The notes below the pieces were generated by a model that was given only the letters and a program-made list of their open reading frames with translations, was not told the origin of the DNA and ran no database searches. 64,000 bases of DNA from Melampsora larici-populina 98AG31 (lineage: Eukaryota; Basidiomycota; Pucciniomycetes; Pucciniales; Melampsoraceae): contig NW_006768788.1 of the NCBI RefSeq assembly GCF_000204055.1, forward strand, positions 239,518-303,517, in the 5' to 3' direction. Of this stretch, positions 12,755 through 24,539 are shown piece after piece. Position numbers and translations under genes: made by a program. Numbering within the stretch: the stretch's first letter is position 1; the number at the start of each line of letters is the position of its first letter.

Positions 12755-12862
12755 GCTATCAAAAGCCACTGATCATCACTATTTCACAAATACAAAAGCA
12801 AAAGCAAAAAAACCAAACGACAAAAGCAAAACACAGAAGTCCAAGCTTAGCAGGACCAGCTG
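12755..12862 (-). repeat. Right terminal inverted repeat of the mariner-type element
   Basis: Read on the - strand it begins CAGCTGGTCCT, then CTTGGACTT at the same spacing as the left end, followed by GCTTTTG-rich sequence. TA at 12863-12864 completes the target-site pair. Confidence 0.8.
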
Positions 12863-13171
12863 TAGAACTATGATACCATCAATCAAATCACATCAGATGC
12901 ATCTCAAAAGCATCCTGCCTGTAAAACACCTTCCATTCCTCATACGCGACTCGCGGAAATCTCCCTTCTTGCAAAACTTCAATTGGTAATGGAATGCAGG
13001 CTTCTGTTTGACAGTGACAAGTTTCATTACTATCAAAATAAATTATGCTTACTCATAAACTTCCTACTTTTACACATTGAAAAAAAACAATCACATTCTA
13101 CTCCTCTATACAATTCTTTCTCATTTTCATATGAAAGGAATGAGAAATGAGAAAGAATAAAAAGGTTCCAA
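12863..13171. other. Spacer between the transposon and SEC10
   Basis: No gene is seen. It probably holds the 3' untranslated region of SEC10; the - strand downstream of the stop is T-rich. Confidence 0.4.
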
Positions 13172-16100
13172 CTAAAATCCCGCCAAACTTAGCCATAAAC
13201 CTTTATCAGCACTTCCATTTCCTAAACCAGTTTTAACATCTCCAATACTACTAATCCCCACCACTTCATCCCAAAACTTTTTAGAATGATCACCATAATC
13301 GGCACGCATCATTAAAAATGGTCTTAATAATTTGGAATCTATCCTACCTAACATAGATTCAGTTAAATATGATTTTAAAATCGAGGGTTGTACTACAAAA
13401 ATGTTTCCTAATTCACGAATCATTTCGAAACGATCATTGAGAGCTGGGATATTGAATTTCGCAATTGTATCTTGGTACATTGCTAAATCTCTATAGAATT
13501 TCATTTTCCGGGGACATTAATAAGACTTCTGGATGTCTGCAAGGATGTTTGAGGGACAAGTAGACTTACTTTGTCAACATCAGTCCTCCAATCGCACTGA
13601 CTGGAAACTTCTTGAGATGCTCAAGAAGTAAACTATCAAATGATATTAATTTTGACTGGGTTAGGAAAGGTCCGAATAGTGAAGATGACATGTAAAATGT
13701 AGGTTGAAAAAGGCAAAGCTTACCTGTGAAAAATCACTCCCACTTCGGTCAAGAATCCTTCTGCATTCTTACCACTCATAGAGCGAGTGATTGTATCACG
13801 AGTGATGTTTAAAAAGTCACTACAAGCCACACAAGGCTCAGTATGAATTCGAGTAAACTCTAGTTCATCATTTTTAGGCTTAAAATCGAGCTTCTTCTGT
13901 TTACTCAGACTATGACTTAACCAGAATACAACATCTGATGATGAACCAGAGAATTCGTCAATCAGTGCTCAACAAAACACGAGTGACAATTTGTGTAAAA
14001 ATTAGTTACTTACTTTCCAAACACTTTTGAGCCAATGAGTTGACTTTTCCTTCAATCCGAACGAGGATATGGTTGTTGAATATTGACATCTCACGCCTGA
14101 TACTCACACTTGCAGCGGCCAGAGGCACTATCGCAGTCGTCACATACCTCTGCCACAGGTGCATGGCCATATCCGCTGCTTTGATCGCAGTCACTGGTTT
14201 GAGGTCTGGTTCAAGCTTAGTGTCGTGGCTGACAAACTGAGCTAAAGAGCTTTCAAGGGCGGTTTCAACATAAGCGTTACAGTAGTTGTCTGCCAAGGTC
14301 TTGAGTAATGAGAACACATTCTTTGGACTAGCAAAATACAATTACATCAATTTAATAAGCCTGCCAGAGTAAATCCGACACATATCAAAATTGTTCACGT
14401 ACACGTCGCTAGATGGTGTTAATTCAATCATGCGGCCAACTGCCTCAGCGTGCCACATCAAGAGCTTTTCAGCGACGTCCAAATTAAGCTCGCCATCACT
14501 TTCTTCAAGGGGATTCTCGGCATCAACGTCAATAACGAGTGAGGCATCAGCATCGGCATCTGTGCTGGTAGCTGTCGTAAGCCCGCTCAGTTTGAGTAGT
14601 GATTTCAACCCGGTGGCTTGCGCAGGTGCCACCACTGGGGCAGCAGCTCCAGTCGGTGACTGGGATGCAGTGTTGGTTAGCTGGTTTACCATACGATCGA
14701 AAAGTGTATTGGTGGGTTTCGCTTTGTTTATCGCCCGCTGTGTGTAACCATATGAATTACTTCTGATGAGCCTCGGGATACTTTCATGATAGTGAAAGAC
14801 ATACGTACATGCCATCGAGCGTATTTCAGTAAATAGCTCGCATAGAGCTCAGTCAAGCTCTTACTCTCACGTTCCAGATAGTGATTATTGTCCAGATGTT
14901 GGCTAAATAACTCATCTAGTTGAGTGTCCAACATACTCGATATTGCTGCCACACCAACTCCTCCAGCGACATGATGAGATCCTTTAGACGGCTTGCTTCC
15001 ACTTCCTTCGCCAGTTACGCCTGGTGGATCATGAGTCACAGCATAACTTTCGAATGAACTCATTCCTACTCCCGAAGCCGAACGAAAAAAGTCGTGAGAC
15101 TTAAGGTCATTGATCAATTGGGCTGTACTAGAGCGAGCCAAAGCCAGGATGCGAAGGAAAACCAAGGTACTGCTACCCTGCGCTGCATCGATAAGTTTTT
15201 CGATGTGGGTTTGAATCACTTGGGCAAATACCCGTTGCAAGAAAACTTGCATCACCACTGCTGGTTGAGGGAAGACCGCTTCGATGATTTGCGCCTCTTG
15301 TGATATCTGATGTCGAATGTCGGTGTACAGTTCTGCCAGCTCAGGCTCCGATCTTGGAGCTGGTTTGTTGGGGTCTGCCAAAGCTTCCCACATGGACGTC
15401 TCGGTAATACTAGTAGGTGCCTCGACCCGATCACGGGATATGAAGAAGTCGTGTTGATTGACGTAGATTTGAATGCAAGAATGACCACCATTGAAGTCTA
15501 AAAGTGTCCGGGCGCAATGCTGATAAAAACAATCGAGTGAAGCCAGATGATTTGATCTCAATACTGGTGTTTCTTACAAATTTGAACGACAGGGAAGAGA
15601 AAGAAAATTTCTGGAACTCAACCGCCATTCCTTTGGGTTCCCCTTTTAAATATGCCTTTTCGAATAACCGTAGCATATCCTTCTCGAAGCGCTCAGCATA
15701 CTTCTCGATTGTCGCCCGAGTTTCCTCGCCACCTTCAACTCCCTCCACGTCCCTCGCCACCGCTAAGAGTCTCCGTATCACCAATGCTACACTTGCTCTT
15801 CCCTGCTTCCCCTCTTTTCTAAGCGCTTCAAGCCGCGTCGTATCGCCACGAGCAAATTCATTGTAATAAAGGATTATGTCGTGCGCGTCAGATGCGCGAG
15901 CTCGAACCCGATCGATCGATTCCAATTGTTCGCCTATTATCAAATGTTTCGAGGCATGTCTTGATGAGAAACGAAGATGTATAAGATGTGATTCAAACAA
16001 AGCAGACCTATTCGAATGGCAGTCTTGCCCACCTCAGTTATCTTGGCGTCCAAGCCCGAAAACTGTCGGCTGACACTCTAACGGTACCAAGACTACGTCA

Positions 16101-16548
16101 GAAAACAATCAAAACGCGAGGGTTCATGCTGATGGATATGTGAAGGCGAGCTTAACTTCTAGTCCATTTTTGAAGTCATCGATCTTAGCACGATACTGCT
16201 TTTCCTTCTGTAGCACTTCCCTTTCAGAAGTCTTAATCTGTTGTGCCACTTGACGTCGTAAAGGAATCAAAGTTTGAACGGCGCCTTCCAAGGTCGCAAT
16301 GAATGGATCCGGATTGAAAGCTGCAGGAGAGAAGTAGAGGATCGTTTCAACTCTGGCATTTGTCTTGTTTCGGAGGTGAAAAATTTGTGAGGTGTGGTAT
16401 CAAAGGTACCTTTGCCGCTTTGCTTGTCCTGCTTGATGAGGTCTTCTGTGAGACCTGCAAGTAAGGCAGCCACATTGAAAGAAGGCTGTTCAAATGTGCT
16501 AATACTGAGCGAGGGAGCTGCACTTGAGTTACGAGAAGACTCCGGCAT
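13172..16548 (-). CDS. SEC10: Exocyst complex component Sec10
   Basis: Sec10 is a subunit of the exocyst, which tethers secretory vesicles to the plasma membrane at growth sites. In order, the - strand shows an N-terminal part with FNPDPFIATLEGAV, an early coiled-coil segment (LDAKITEVGKTAIRIG, then EQLESIDRVRARASDAHDI), HCARTLLDFNGG and YVNQHDFFIS, FPQPAVVMQVFLQRVFAQVI, LMWHAEAVGRMIEL, and a C-terminal FEMIRELGNIFVV. These landmarks follow the order I know from fungal Sec10. The start at 16548 begins a serine-rich leader, and the stop is at 13172-13174. At least nine exons are separated by short introns. I fixed several junctions (for example the acceptor at 15934 before GEQLES) but not every one. 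An acidic D/A-rich insert near 14500-14600 looks like a linker. No frameshift is needed in the parts checked. Confidence 0.88.
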
Positions 16549-19500
16549 TTACTTGATTCGTTTGTAAAATGATGAAATGCAATATCAGATCCAGTTGGTT
16601 CACTTTGCTTCTACGATCTTTACATCGATTGATTGAGGACGCAATGATAGATAAGAATAATGATCTCGTAAAGGTGTTCTTCACTCAGATCAATCAACTC
16701 AAATGCCAGGAATCTCTCTGGGGATAGATGTCGCGTGGCGTACAGCTCGAACTCGACCTGTGAAACCTCTCAAAGGCTCCAACTTTCTTGTCTCTGAGTC
16801 TGTTCATAGGAAGACTCACTGCTATATCCGAAATAAATGATCCAATAGATCATATCAGTATCCAAATCAGTGGTTCTACCAAACTGAGATCCTGGAGCAA
16901 ACTATGCAGGAGAGTTTCAAAGCTGCACCATGTCTTCCTAACAGTTCTTCTATGTCGATTATAACAAACATTTCCCTCATGCAAAAACAGCTATACTTTT
17001 TCCCAGCAAGAATCTCTAGAAAATCTTTCAAACTCAACAGATGATTTTTTCAGACGTGGGATAAAGAACAGGAAAACAAGACACATGAAGGGTAATCATG
17101 AGCAAATTCAATACCCCCTTCAGCATCATCATGAGTCTTTTCAAAAGGGAGTTGTCCAAAGAGGAACAAAAGTACAACTGTGTAAGAGATGCTTGTACTT
17201 GGATTTTCCAAAATTTTGGAAGACTGTGAGACAATGCCACTTGAGAAGCACATATAGTGTGTTGTGTCAAGACTGTGGTAACCATACTTTTTTGCCCAGA
17301 ATCTACAGCTGGCTTTTGAGAAACTGAATACAATTCCAAAAGACTTCTTTTTCAACCTGAAAAGATTTCTCAGCCTGATCAAAGACAATTTTTTATATCT
17401 TCACTACAGAAATTTATATTCTTCACTGGCTTTTACAGACTCACAGGGTCACAGGTGTGGACCTATGGATTTGGAGTTATCACCGTCTTGATATAAGAAA
17501 CCATACAAGGTGTTTTTTAACATTCTTGATTTTTACAGTGCTGGAAGGTCAAACTATATAAATTTTTGAGGCCTTTTTGGTCTACTGGAAGCCCCCTCTT
17601 CTAATTGTTGGTTATCAGAACAATTGGTTTCTCTGCTGTTCTATGGGACTGGGTGAACACAGCATTGGACAAGCAGTGCAAGGAACAGCTGGAGTGCAGC
17701 TGATTAAGCTGCACTGTGAGGCACTTCAGCTCAGCAGCTGCCAGGAACACTTCAGATTTCTGACAATTTTGCAGTGTGATTTCAGCAGTGCTTCTGAAAA
17801 TGTGTTTTAAAGTTTTTTTCACTGCTTTCCAGGCGCTAGGGTCATCATTCAGTGGTTCAAGTGCTTGGAACAAGGTCTTGCGCCGCAGTGAGGTCAAGGG
17901 TGCCCCAATTGTCCATTTGCATGTGCCCACCACTCCCAAATTGGTCAAACAATCCTTCAAAGCCCCTTACTTCATTCAACCACCACCCGAAGAAGTCACT
18001 CTTTCATACAAGATGCACCAATAAACATAAAAAAACTAGAAGTGATTGACCTCAACCAAACTAGAGTCAATGACACCAGTTCAACTTGATCACCACCACC
18101 CCTTTCACAAGCACCTTGTGTCATGTTATTGCCAAGCCTTGCCAAAAATGCCGCCAAAAGTGACTGACTCATTCATCCAAACAACAAAATCATTACAAGC
18201 AAGCTCATTTTTCTTCAACTTCAACATTTCCTCACTCAAAGTTAAACCAATTCTTATTGCAAGTTTAATCATCCTATTATTATCTTTCTTTATACTTTCA
18301 CAAGTCCAGTGACCCCAGTTATCATCATGCCTCTTCAATCAAAACTGCCATTTTCATCTCAATCACAAACTCCTGGTGGAGGCAATCCCTCATCTATCTG
18401 CCCTCAGTGTCACCAGAAACCACCTTCAAACCCCAGAATAATCTCACCCAGCCCAGATATCAGACACAATCATTGATTGACAGCACCCCTTTGAAAACAA
18501 GACATCCAGCTGTCATCAAGCTTTGGACAAATTGGGTTCAGAGAGTGTATGTGACAAAACCACAGAGAATAAGAAAAAGGAAAAGAAGGTGGTAAACATG
18601 AGACAGAAGACCTGTCAGAAAGGGCATTATAAGCTGCCTCAGAGGCATATCACATTTCTTACAATAAACTCATACATAAAATAAAACCTATATGCAATTA
18701 ACCAATTACATGCAGTGATGATATAATGAAAACATGTAATACTAAATGACATAAAAATAAACACTTGTAATCATCAATTTCATAAATAGTGCGCAAACTA
18801 TCTATTTCTATCTTATTTCACATTCAGTTATTCTTTTTCTATTTTTCCTTTTCTATGTGGTATTCAATGAAGCACATCATTTAACAAATATATCACACAT
18901 GTATCAAATTGGAAGATGATCCTTCATGATTTGTCTGATGTTAATCTTTCTCATAACCATGTGTAGCCTTAGTTCAAGCAACTAAATTGGATTGGGAACC
19001 CAAATTGGTAGCTGTTCATCTAAAACAGATCTCCTTGGCATGCGGTGGCTGCCAAGAAAGGATGTCTAGGGTTCATGGGCTAAACGGATAGATTATCATT
19101 GAGTGATTCTCAAGGGTGATTCAGGATTATATGGTTACACACGCTAAATTAGTAATCACATCACATCTATCTGTAAAAGATTCTTGGAGATCATCTACGG
19201 ATCACAAGCTAGTTGTTCATATGATCTGCTCATTACAGCATCCTTGATGCAGTTGTTTCACACTGGCTGTGCACTTTATTCTGTTGTTCTGACAGGTATA
19301 AATCCCTTAATCTTGTCTTGATTTTTATTCATCATCCTTTTACAATAACAATCAAGCTTACATAGCTTCAACAACCAATCAAACCATCCATATCGACCTT
19401 CAAAAGCGCTTATAAGTCTCTGTTAAGCCCGTTTACAGTTGGTAGCCATGGATTTGCAGTCTTTCTGCTATTTCTCCCTCTGATTACTATTGTCAAGCAC

Positions 19501-20817
19501 TGTCTTGCATATGTAAAACATATGTAATTAACCTGTAACAGTTATATATCAACTATTACATGATTGTTTCCTTGCTCAATAAGCTTCCTTGTTGACAAGA
19601 CCACCAAGCAAAATCAAGTCAGACTATGCTGCATCTCTTATTCTAGTCATTGGTTTCAAGTTAAAACCTTTGACATATGGCTATTTTGTTCAACAGACTA
19701 CAGATAGGAACCAATTCAACTTTTCTTACAAAAGAGACACCATGTGCTGATTTGGAAATTAAAAACAACAAAGTCCAACAATGAGCCAATAAATCAGACA
19801 ATCAGGCCCTGCTCAACTACTTTGGGGTACCAGTTTGCAAACTGAAAGAGTTTTCCATTGAATCTCTTGTCATATATATCATGACTTGACACATTTGAGT
19901 GATCATATGTATATTTCTTTTTTATGTCTTTTATTTGCAGTATCCAGGTCTGCACCCACTCTCCTATTCATGTCTTTGGTGTTTGACTGACATGAAGAAC
20001 CCAAATATTGTTTGGGTTGGCATCAGTGACTTGACAAACAACCTCAAGTGTTGCCACAATGATAATCCAGTGCTTGCTTGGTTGGTCTCAGAATGGATGT
20101 CCCGGTCAAAATGAAGCTGGCAATCAGGTCTGAAAGTGTGTCCGTTGTTGGCAGAGGTGGTACACCAGCCAGAGGTTGCCAAGAGGAATCAACCTGTGAC
20201 TTTGTCATCCTTTGTCACTGTAGGACAAAGGGTGAAATTTGATAATTTGACGTTCAAGCAAATGATATGTGTTTGAATTCTCTGCAAAGCCCTTCCATGG
20301 TCTTGGGTAAATGACATATAGCTACAAGCTGTGGTGCAGTTTCTATGCCCTAATGCACAGTGGTAGAGTCAAAGTTGGGCTGCAGAAGAGGTAAAAAAAT
20401 TGAACCTTTCAATTTGACAGATTACCCCAAGCTCGCGACGGTACATCTAAGTTCCATCGCGGGGGGGGTAGGGTAGCACAAGAAAGGACAGGGCCTCGGC
20501 GGTCCCAACCTATGGTCCGGGAGCCTGGGAGTCCTATTAGTCTCACTAGCAGGCAAAGGGAAAAAATTTACCACACTGTTGGAAAAAAATTTCCTCACTG
20601 CTCCTCACTCTGCCCTAGTCACCCTTTCTGAAGCTCCCTTCCTATCTCTCTATAATCTAGATCTTCTCTAGCTTCATAGAGTAGTTTTTTGTCACCCACC
20701 CTCCATCCCGGGGAAGAGAAGCCCTTCAACGGGTTCCTTGTTCTCAGCCCGGCGGGGCGGGTTTTACCTGCCCCTCCGGGACCTACCCCCACACCACCCC
20801 AGTAGGACTTAATCCTC
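16549..20817. other. Repeat-rich spacer, about 4.3 kb
   Basis: No supportable gene. Many short frames on both strands overlap one another (for example near 17050-17390 and 17600-18050). None shows a family motif, and the best ones are probably decayed transposon sequence. The segment just upstream of SEC10 (16549-16900) should hold its promoter. From 20440 the base composition changes to G/C-rich runs, including a run of nine G at about 20460-20469. Confidence 0.4.
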
Positions 20818-20820
20818 TTA

Positions 20821-21890
20821 GAGCATCCACACTGGTTTGCGGTTGTTAACTTGATCACGCACGGTAACAAACCCTACTTTAAGTAAAAAATTACTTAACT
20901 CGACTAAATTCCCCACTCGTTTGCATTAGCAGTGCTGTAACTGTTACAACTTTACAGATAATGCATGTGCTCCACACGGGTCATGCAGTAAGGTAACATT
21001 TTGATTTTTCAAGTACTAATCACCTGCTTTCATCACAAGTGTTAATATGATAGAGCCACTGTCCGCTTCTTTGGAGGACTGAAGTTGCTTTCACATTCTC
21101 CATCTACATAGATCCAATACTTGTTCATCTACCTGATCAGCAATTTTGATTTAAAAGGACAAAGTCAACATGACTTTGTTCAGCAACTCAATTGATCAAT
21201 TCAAGTTCAAAAACCAAACGCTTGACTACATTGATCAAGCCTTTAATGAGTCTGAATACATGCAATTATGATCTTGTGAAAATATTAAAGATTCAAAGTT
21301 AAAAAAGAAAAATCGACGATCTGAACGATCTGAACAAATCCAAACTTTTCTTAATGATTTGTATCACTTGATCTTGAAAGTCCCCCATGATTAGTCTTTG
21401 AATGTTGATTTTCTTTCATTTGAACTGTACATGCTATATGAATGTTGACATTCTACATATTCATCTGATTGGTATGAAGTCAAGTTGAATATATCTGATC
21501 GAGCTATTTTAATTAAAAAACACCAAAAATTGAAGATTGAAACAACATGAATCAGCATTGATTGTTCTTGATTTAGTTCATGTGACTGTGAGGCTTGGAT
21601 TTCATCGTGTGTGGAAGGTGAATGTGGAAGGTGAAAAGGAGGTGTGGGTTGACTTTGGTGTTGGAGGTCGGGTTGAGTCTCGTTTTTGGAGTCGAAGTTG
21701 CTGTCAGCTAGTCGCGATGTGTGTTAAGTCACACGTTTCTGAGCGGCTCCGAAAACCGTTATCGCGCGGTGCGATTTACCCCCTGGTGTAACTACCGCGG
21801 GGCTAATTTTCCACCGGTGTGGAAAAGACCCCGCGGTTGCGTTAAATTTAACCTTACCGCACCCGATTTACCGCACGAGTGCGGATGCTC
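20821..21890. mobile_element. Non-autonomous PIF/Harbinger-like element, 1070 bp
   Basis: The element begins GAGCATCC at 20821 and ends GGATGCTC at 21890. TTA stands directly outside each end (20818-20820 and 21891-21893), the target duplication typical of PIF/Harbinger transposons. The inverted match continues imperfectly: GAGCATCCACACT on the left against GAGCATCCGCACT on the right. The inside has no transposase-like frame; AT-rich sequence in the centre gives way to a CG-rich right end with several CGCG and CCGC motifs. It probably moves with enzymes supplied from elsewhere. Confidence 0.75.
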
Positions 21891-21979
21891 TTACTGTTGT
21901 GGTTACAAGGGACCTTTAGATAGGTTGCCTTCCTCGTAACACAACAACATAGCCACACATAAGGCTAGTTTTCACCATA

Positions 21980-22038
21980 CTACGTCTACATAAAAGACGT
22001 AGGACAGCTTCCGTCTAAATATAAGACGGAAGCTTGTC
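21980..22038. repeat. Two consecutive perfect stem-loops
   Basis: Stem 1 pairs CTACGTCT (21980-21987) with AGACGTAG (21995-22002). Stem 2 pairs AGCTTCCGTCT (22006-22016) with AGACGGAAGCT (22024-22034), and three outer bases on each side also pair with one bulge. Both loops are 7 nt. The stems lie just right of the Harbinger-like element, in sequence that may belong to the older repeat into which it inserted. Confidence 0.8.
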
Positions 22039-22149
22039 ATGTCCCCCATAGGTTACATAACCTACCCCCCTAGAGATGGATGAGAAATTTGTTTTCACAG
22101 AGCTGAGGGTAAGTTCTGCAATCATTTATATATCATTGGTTTGAATATT

Positions 22150-22345
22150 CTGATCACTCACCATATGTATACCACAGAACTTGTCATGCAAGTTTTGCCT
22201 GACACAAGATGTGTGGACAACCAAAGGTAATTTCCACAGGTTTATTGGTGGTGTGGTCACCTTTATATCAACAATAACTGGGAATCCAAAACTTGTCACC
22301 TCACCCTGAAGCTTGTGGCTTGGCAACACAAAGGTAAATGCAAAC
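22150..22345 (+). pseudogene. hAT transposase remnant
   Basis: From about 22180 the + strand reads FCLTQDVWTTKGN followed by FIGGVVTFI. After a change of frame it reads NNWESKT, LTLKLVAW and QHKG. Together these follow the hAT pattern of an aspartate, W-T-T, a phenylalanine-rich strand, a tryptophan, L-x-L-K and H-x-G. A frameshift near 22260-22280 and a nearby in-frame stop show that the gene is dead. Only this short part of the catalytic region can be recognised. Confidence 0.6.
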
Positions 22346-23138
22346 TTAACAAAGTCCAATTGTGCCTCGGATTTTTTTACAACTAGTTGTCGCCGAGGCA
22401 CGAGGGACTTACACGCTTGGTTCGATTTTTGGCGTGGTGAGTTTTCAAATCTAGTAGAGGAAACCTATGATCTTGTTTTTCTGGAAACCAGCAGAGCCTT
22501 CAAGGGAGAGCAGGAATTCAGGAAACGGAGTTTGCACTTCCTTTCCCTATCAAGTCAAAGGGAGTTGAGGAGTAAGAATGTTGAGCGAGGCAGATGACAG
22601 GTTCTGGGGAAATGGCCCCATAATTCAGAAACCCAATACTATTACCGTTGGTCAGAAGGGGTGAAGTCAGGTGGGTGTGCAAACTCAAGAAACGAGATCC
22701 GGATCCTCGCGAGGCAGCCTCTTCACCTGCTGCATCTATGAGGTCCATCCATGATGGTCAAGCCATATCGTTGAACATGCAATGTGTGAATCATATGCTT
22801 TTGGGACTTCACGATGCAAGGAAAATAAAGGGCCATGTATATCGCACGGTTGATATATCGCTTAGAAATCATTGATTCGCTTCTTCAGTCTCGAACCTCA
22901 CCAATACACGGAATAGGGCTGTAATTCATAGTCATCCTCATACATCGGGATCAGAAGGTATCATTCTGATGACAAGTCAAGCGGGCTTGAAGGTCCACTC
23001 TGAGCAAAAGATCGAAGGTTTGGGCCATTGTCGTTACATTACAACCAACTGAAACTTTGCATCTTTTGAACAGCCTTTGAGTCTTATGTAGGATGGTAAA
23101 TACCCTTGAGGCTGTTATCAAACGATTCGCGAGAAACT
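22346..23138. other. Spacer with a GC-rich inverted pair
   Basis: No gene is recognised. An inverted pair (GTGCCTCGG at about 22360 and CCGAGGCAC at about 22394) encloses a 25-nt gap next to the hAT remnant and may be a subterminal repeat of that element. The right end holds the 3' untranslated region of the eS27 gene. Confidence 0.4.
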
Positions 23139-23708
23139 CTAGTTCTTCCTTCGGAAAGAGCAACCTAAGCAAGTTTAGAAAGTCATCATCAGTTTAAATT
23201 TTGCGACAAGCCCGTTGATTGAAATTGATGGACCTTCTGTCAGACGAGCCTTTCCACCCGTAGGTTGGCAAAGGACGGTAGCGCAAGATCCGCAAAGAAC
23301 TACAGTTTGGGCGTGGGAGAAGACGGTTGTGATGTTGAAGCAACCTATGAAGGACAAATATACAAATGAGCACCAATCTGAAATGATTCCAAGTTTGAAT
23401 ATCGGGGTACGAACCTGGACATTTAACATCCATGAAGTATGAGTTGGGGCTTTGTACAAGCCTTTTGAGCTTGTGCTTGCGACGCTCTTGCTCAGCTGAA
23501 GGGTTCAAAAGGTCGATGGCGAGGGTCTATAGGATTAAATCGAAAGAAAAGCATTCCCGATCAATATCGATGTCTTCCTGAGTGTGCTTAAGTCGTTGGT
23601 TGACATCATCTGAAAGATTTTCTTGAGATGAGGCCTGATGGCGTGGATTTCGATATTTCGATGGACCGAGTTGATGTGAATAGAATCAGAATGAGATGAA
23701 CTCACCAT
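23139..23708 (-). CDS. RPS27: 40S ribosomal protein eS27 (S27)
   Basis: eS27 is a zinc-ribbon protein of the small ribosomal subunit. Exons on the - strand are 23708-23706 (the ATG alone), 23526-23415, 23344-23234 and 23164-23139. They sum to 252 nt, giving 83 residues, the normal size. The protein reads [15 protein letters not shown] near the start, then [31 protein letters not shown] and LTEGCSFRRK. The zinc ligands are C37, C40, C56 and C59 (C-x2-C-x15-C-x2-C). The first intron follows the start codon directly. The second donor, GTTCGT, is weak, but family conservation across the splice leaves little doubt. The gene stands alone among repeats. The GC-leaning sequence upstream (23710-23880) is presumably its promoter. 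Confidence 0.95.
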
Positions 23709-24539
23709 CTTGAAGTGCGGTTGGTCGTAGTCGAAGGGAGCGGGCGAACGAGAATCAAATGATGAGTTTGAGGGGGCTGGCTAGGGGAAATAGGTCAACG
23801 AGGGGCGGTAGTATCACTGGGTGTGATTAGATTTCTGACCCGGGGCCAAGACCAGCCCTAATGCGCAGCATACTCAGAAGCGCAGCATGACTATTGTCCT
23901 GCATGACGAATGGCATGGTGACTTCAGCGACTGTCGATTTCACGACGCTTGGAACATCAAAGCTCATCGAGAAATCATAGCACCACTGTTTCAGGAAGGC
24001 TCAATTTCCATTCGAAGATCGGAAAGCGAAGGTAACCTATGTATCAGTCATTTGGACTTGGTCCTCATTCCTCAAGTTCGAGTCCTGAACTTTCAATTCT
24101 GAAGTGCTGGTGCTCTGTTGTAAAGAAGATTTTTATCACGTCAAACAGATTCCCTCTCGCGACTTGAGCGTCAAGAATCAAGACGTCAGCAGTTGAGCTT
24201 GACCCGCAGAAATCAGCTCCCTCCTTAAATGAGTCTCTCTTGAAGATGCTTGAGATGGCTTTCCTCCGGATCTGACCTCAAGGCTTCCACACCTCGTGAA
24301 CAATCCAACGCTGTTCCTATGCCTGTGCCTATGCCTGTCAAGCCGGCGCAGGAGGTATTGTAAGGAAAATACATTGGTGGCCAACGGTCCATTGTGAACT
24401 TCTTTTGACAGACTTGAGTGATATGATAAATGTGAATCACGCCCTCAGTCCTTTGTTTTGGGGATGTTTCTGGGGTTGAAGATAGATAGTGGAGTGTGGT
24501 GTTTGATTGCTGCACATATTGTAATCACAGACGAGCCCG
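23709..24539. other. Upstream region of RPS27 and spacer
   Basis: No gene is supported. A 71-codon frame on the + strand at 23887-24102 has no recognisable motif. GCGCAGCAT occurs twice within about 30 bp near 23863-23888. Confidence 0.35.

Larger units (their letters stand above)
7995..12862. mobile_element. Complete Tc1/mariner-superfamily DNA transposon carrying a transposase and an accessory gene
   Basis: The element starts CAGCTGGTCCT at 7995 and ends AGGACCAGCTG at 12862, and is flanked on both sides by TA (7993-7994 and 12863-12864), the usual target duplication of this superfamily. The first 26 bases of the two ends match at 22 positions as an inverted repeat. Weaker similarity rich in GCTTTTG continues for about 100 bp. 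Inside are a DD34E transposase on the + strand (8341-9781) and a roughly 690-codon gene on the - strand (10090-12524). The 4868-bp length is large for this superfamily, which usually encodes only a transposase. The intact transposase frame suggests recent activity. Confidence 0.85.

Noticed and set aside
14391..15866. Several + strand frames of 60-120 codons
   Set aside because: They are shadows of SEC10 exons, whose protein is recognisable on the - strand.
17601..17960. 119-codon frame on the - strand
   Set aside because: No family features, located in repeat debris, with overlapping + strand frames of similar size.
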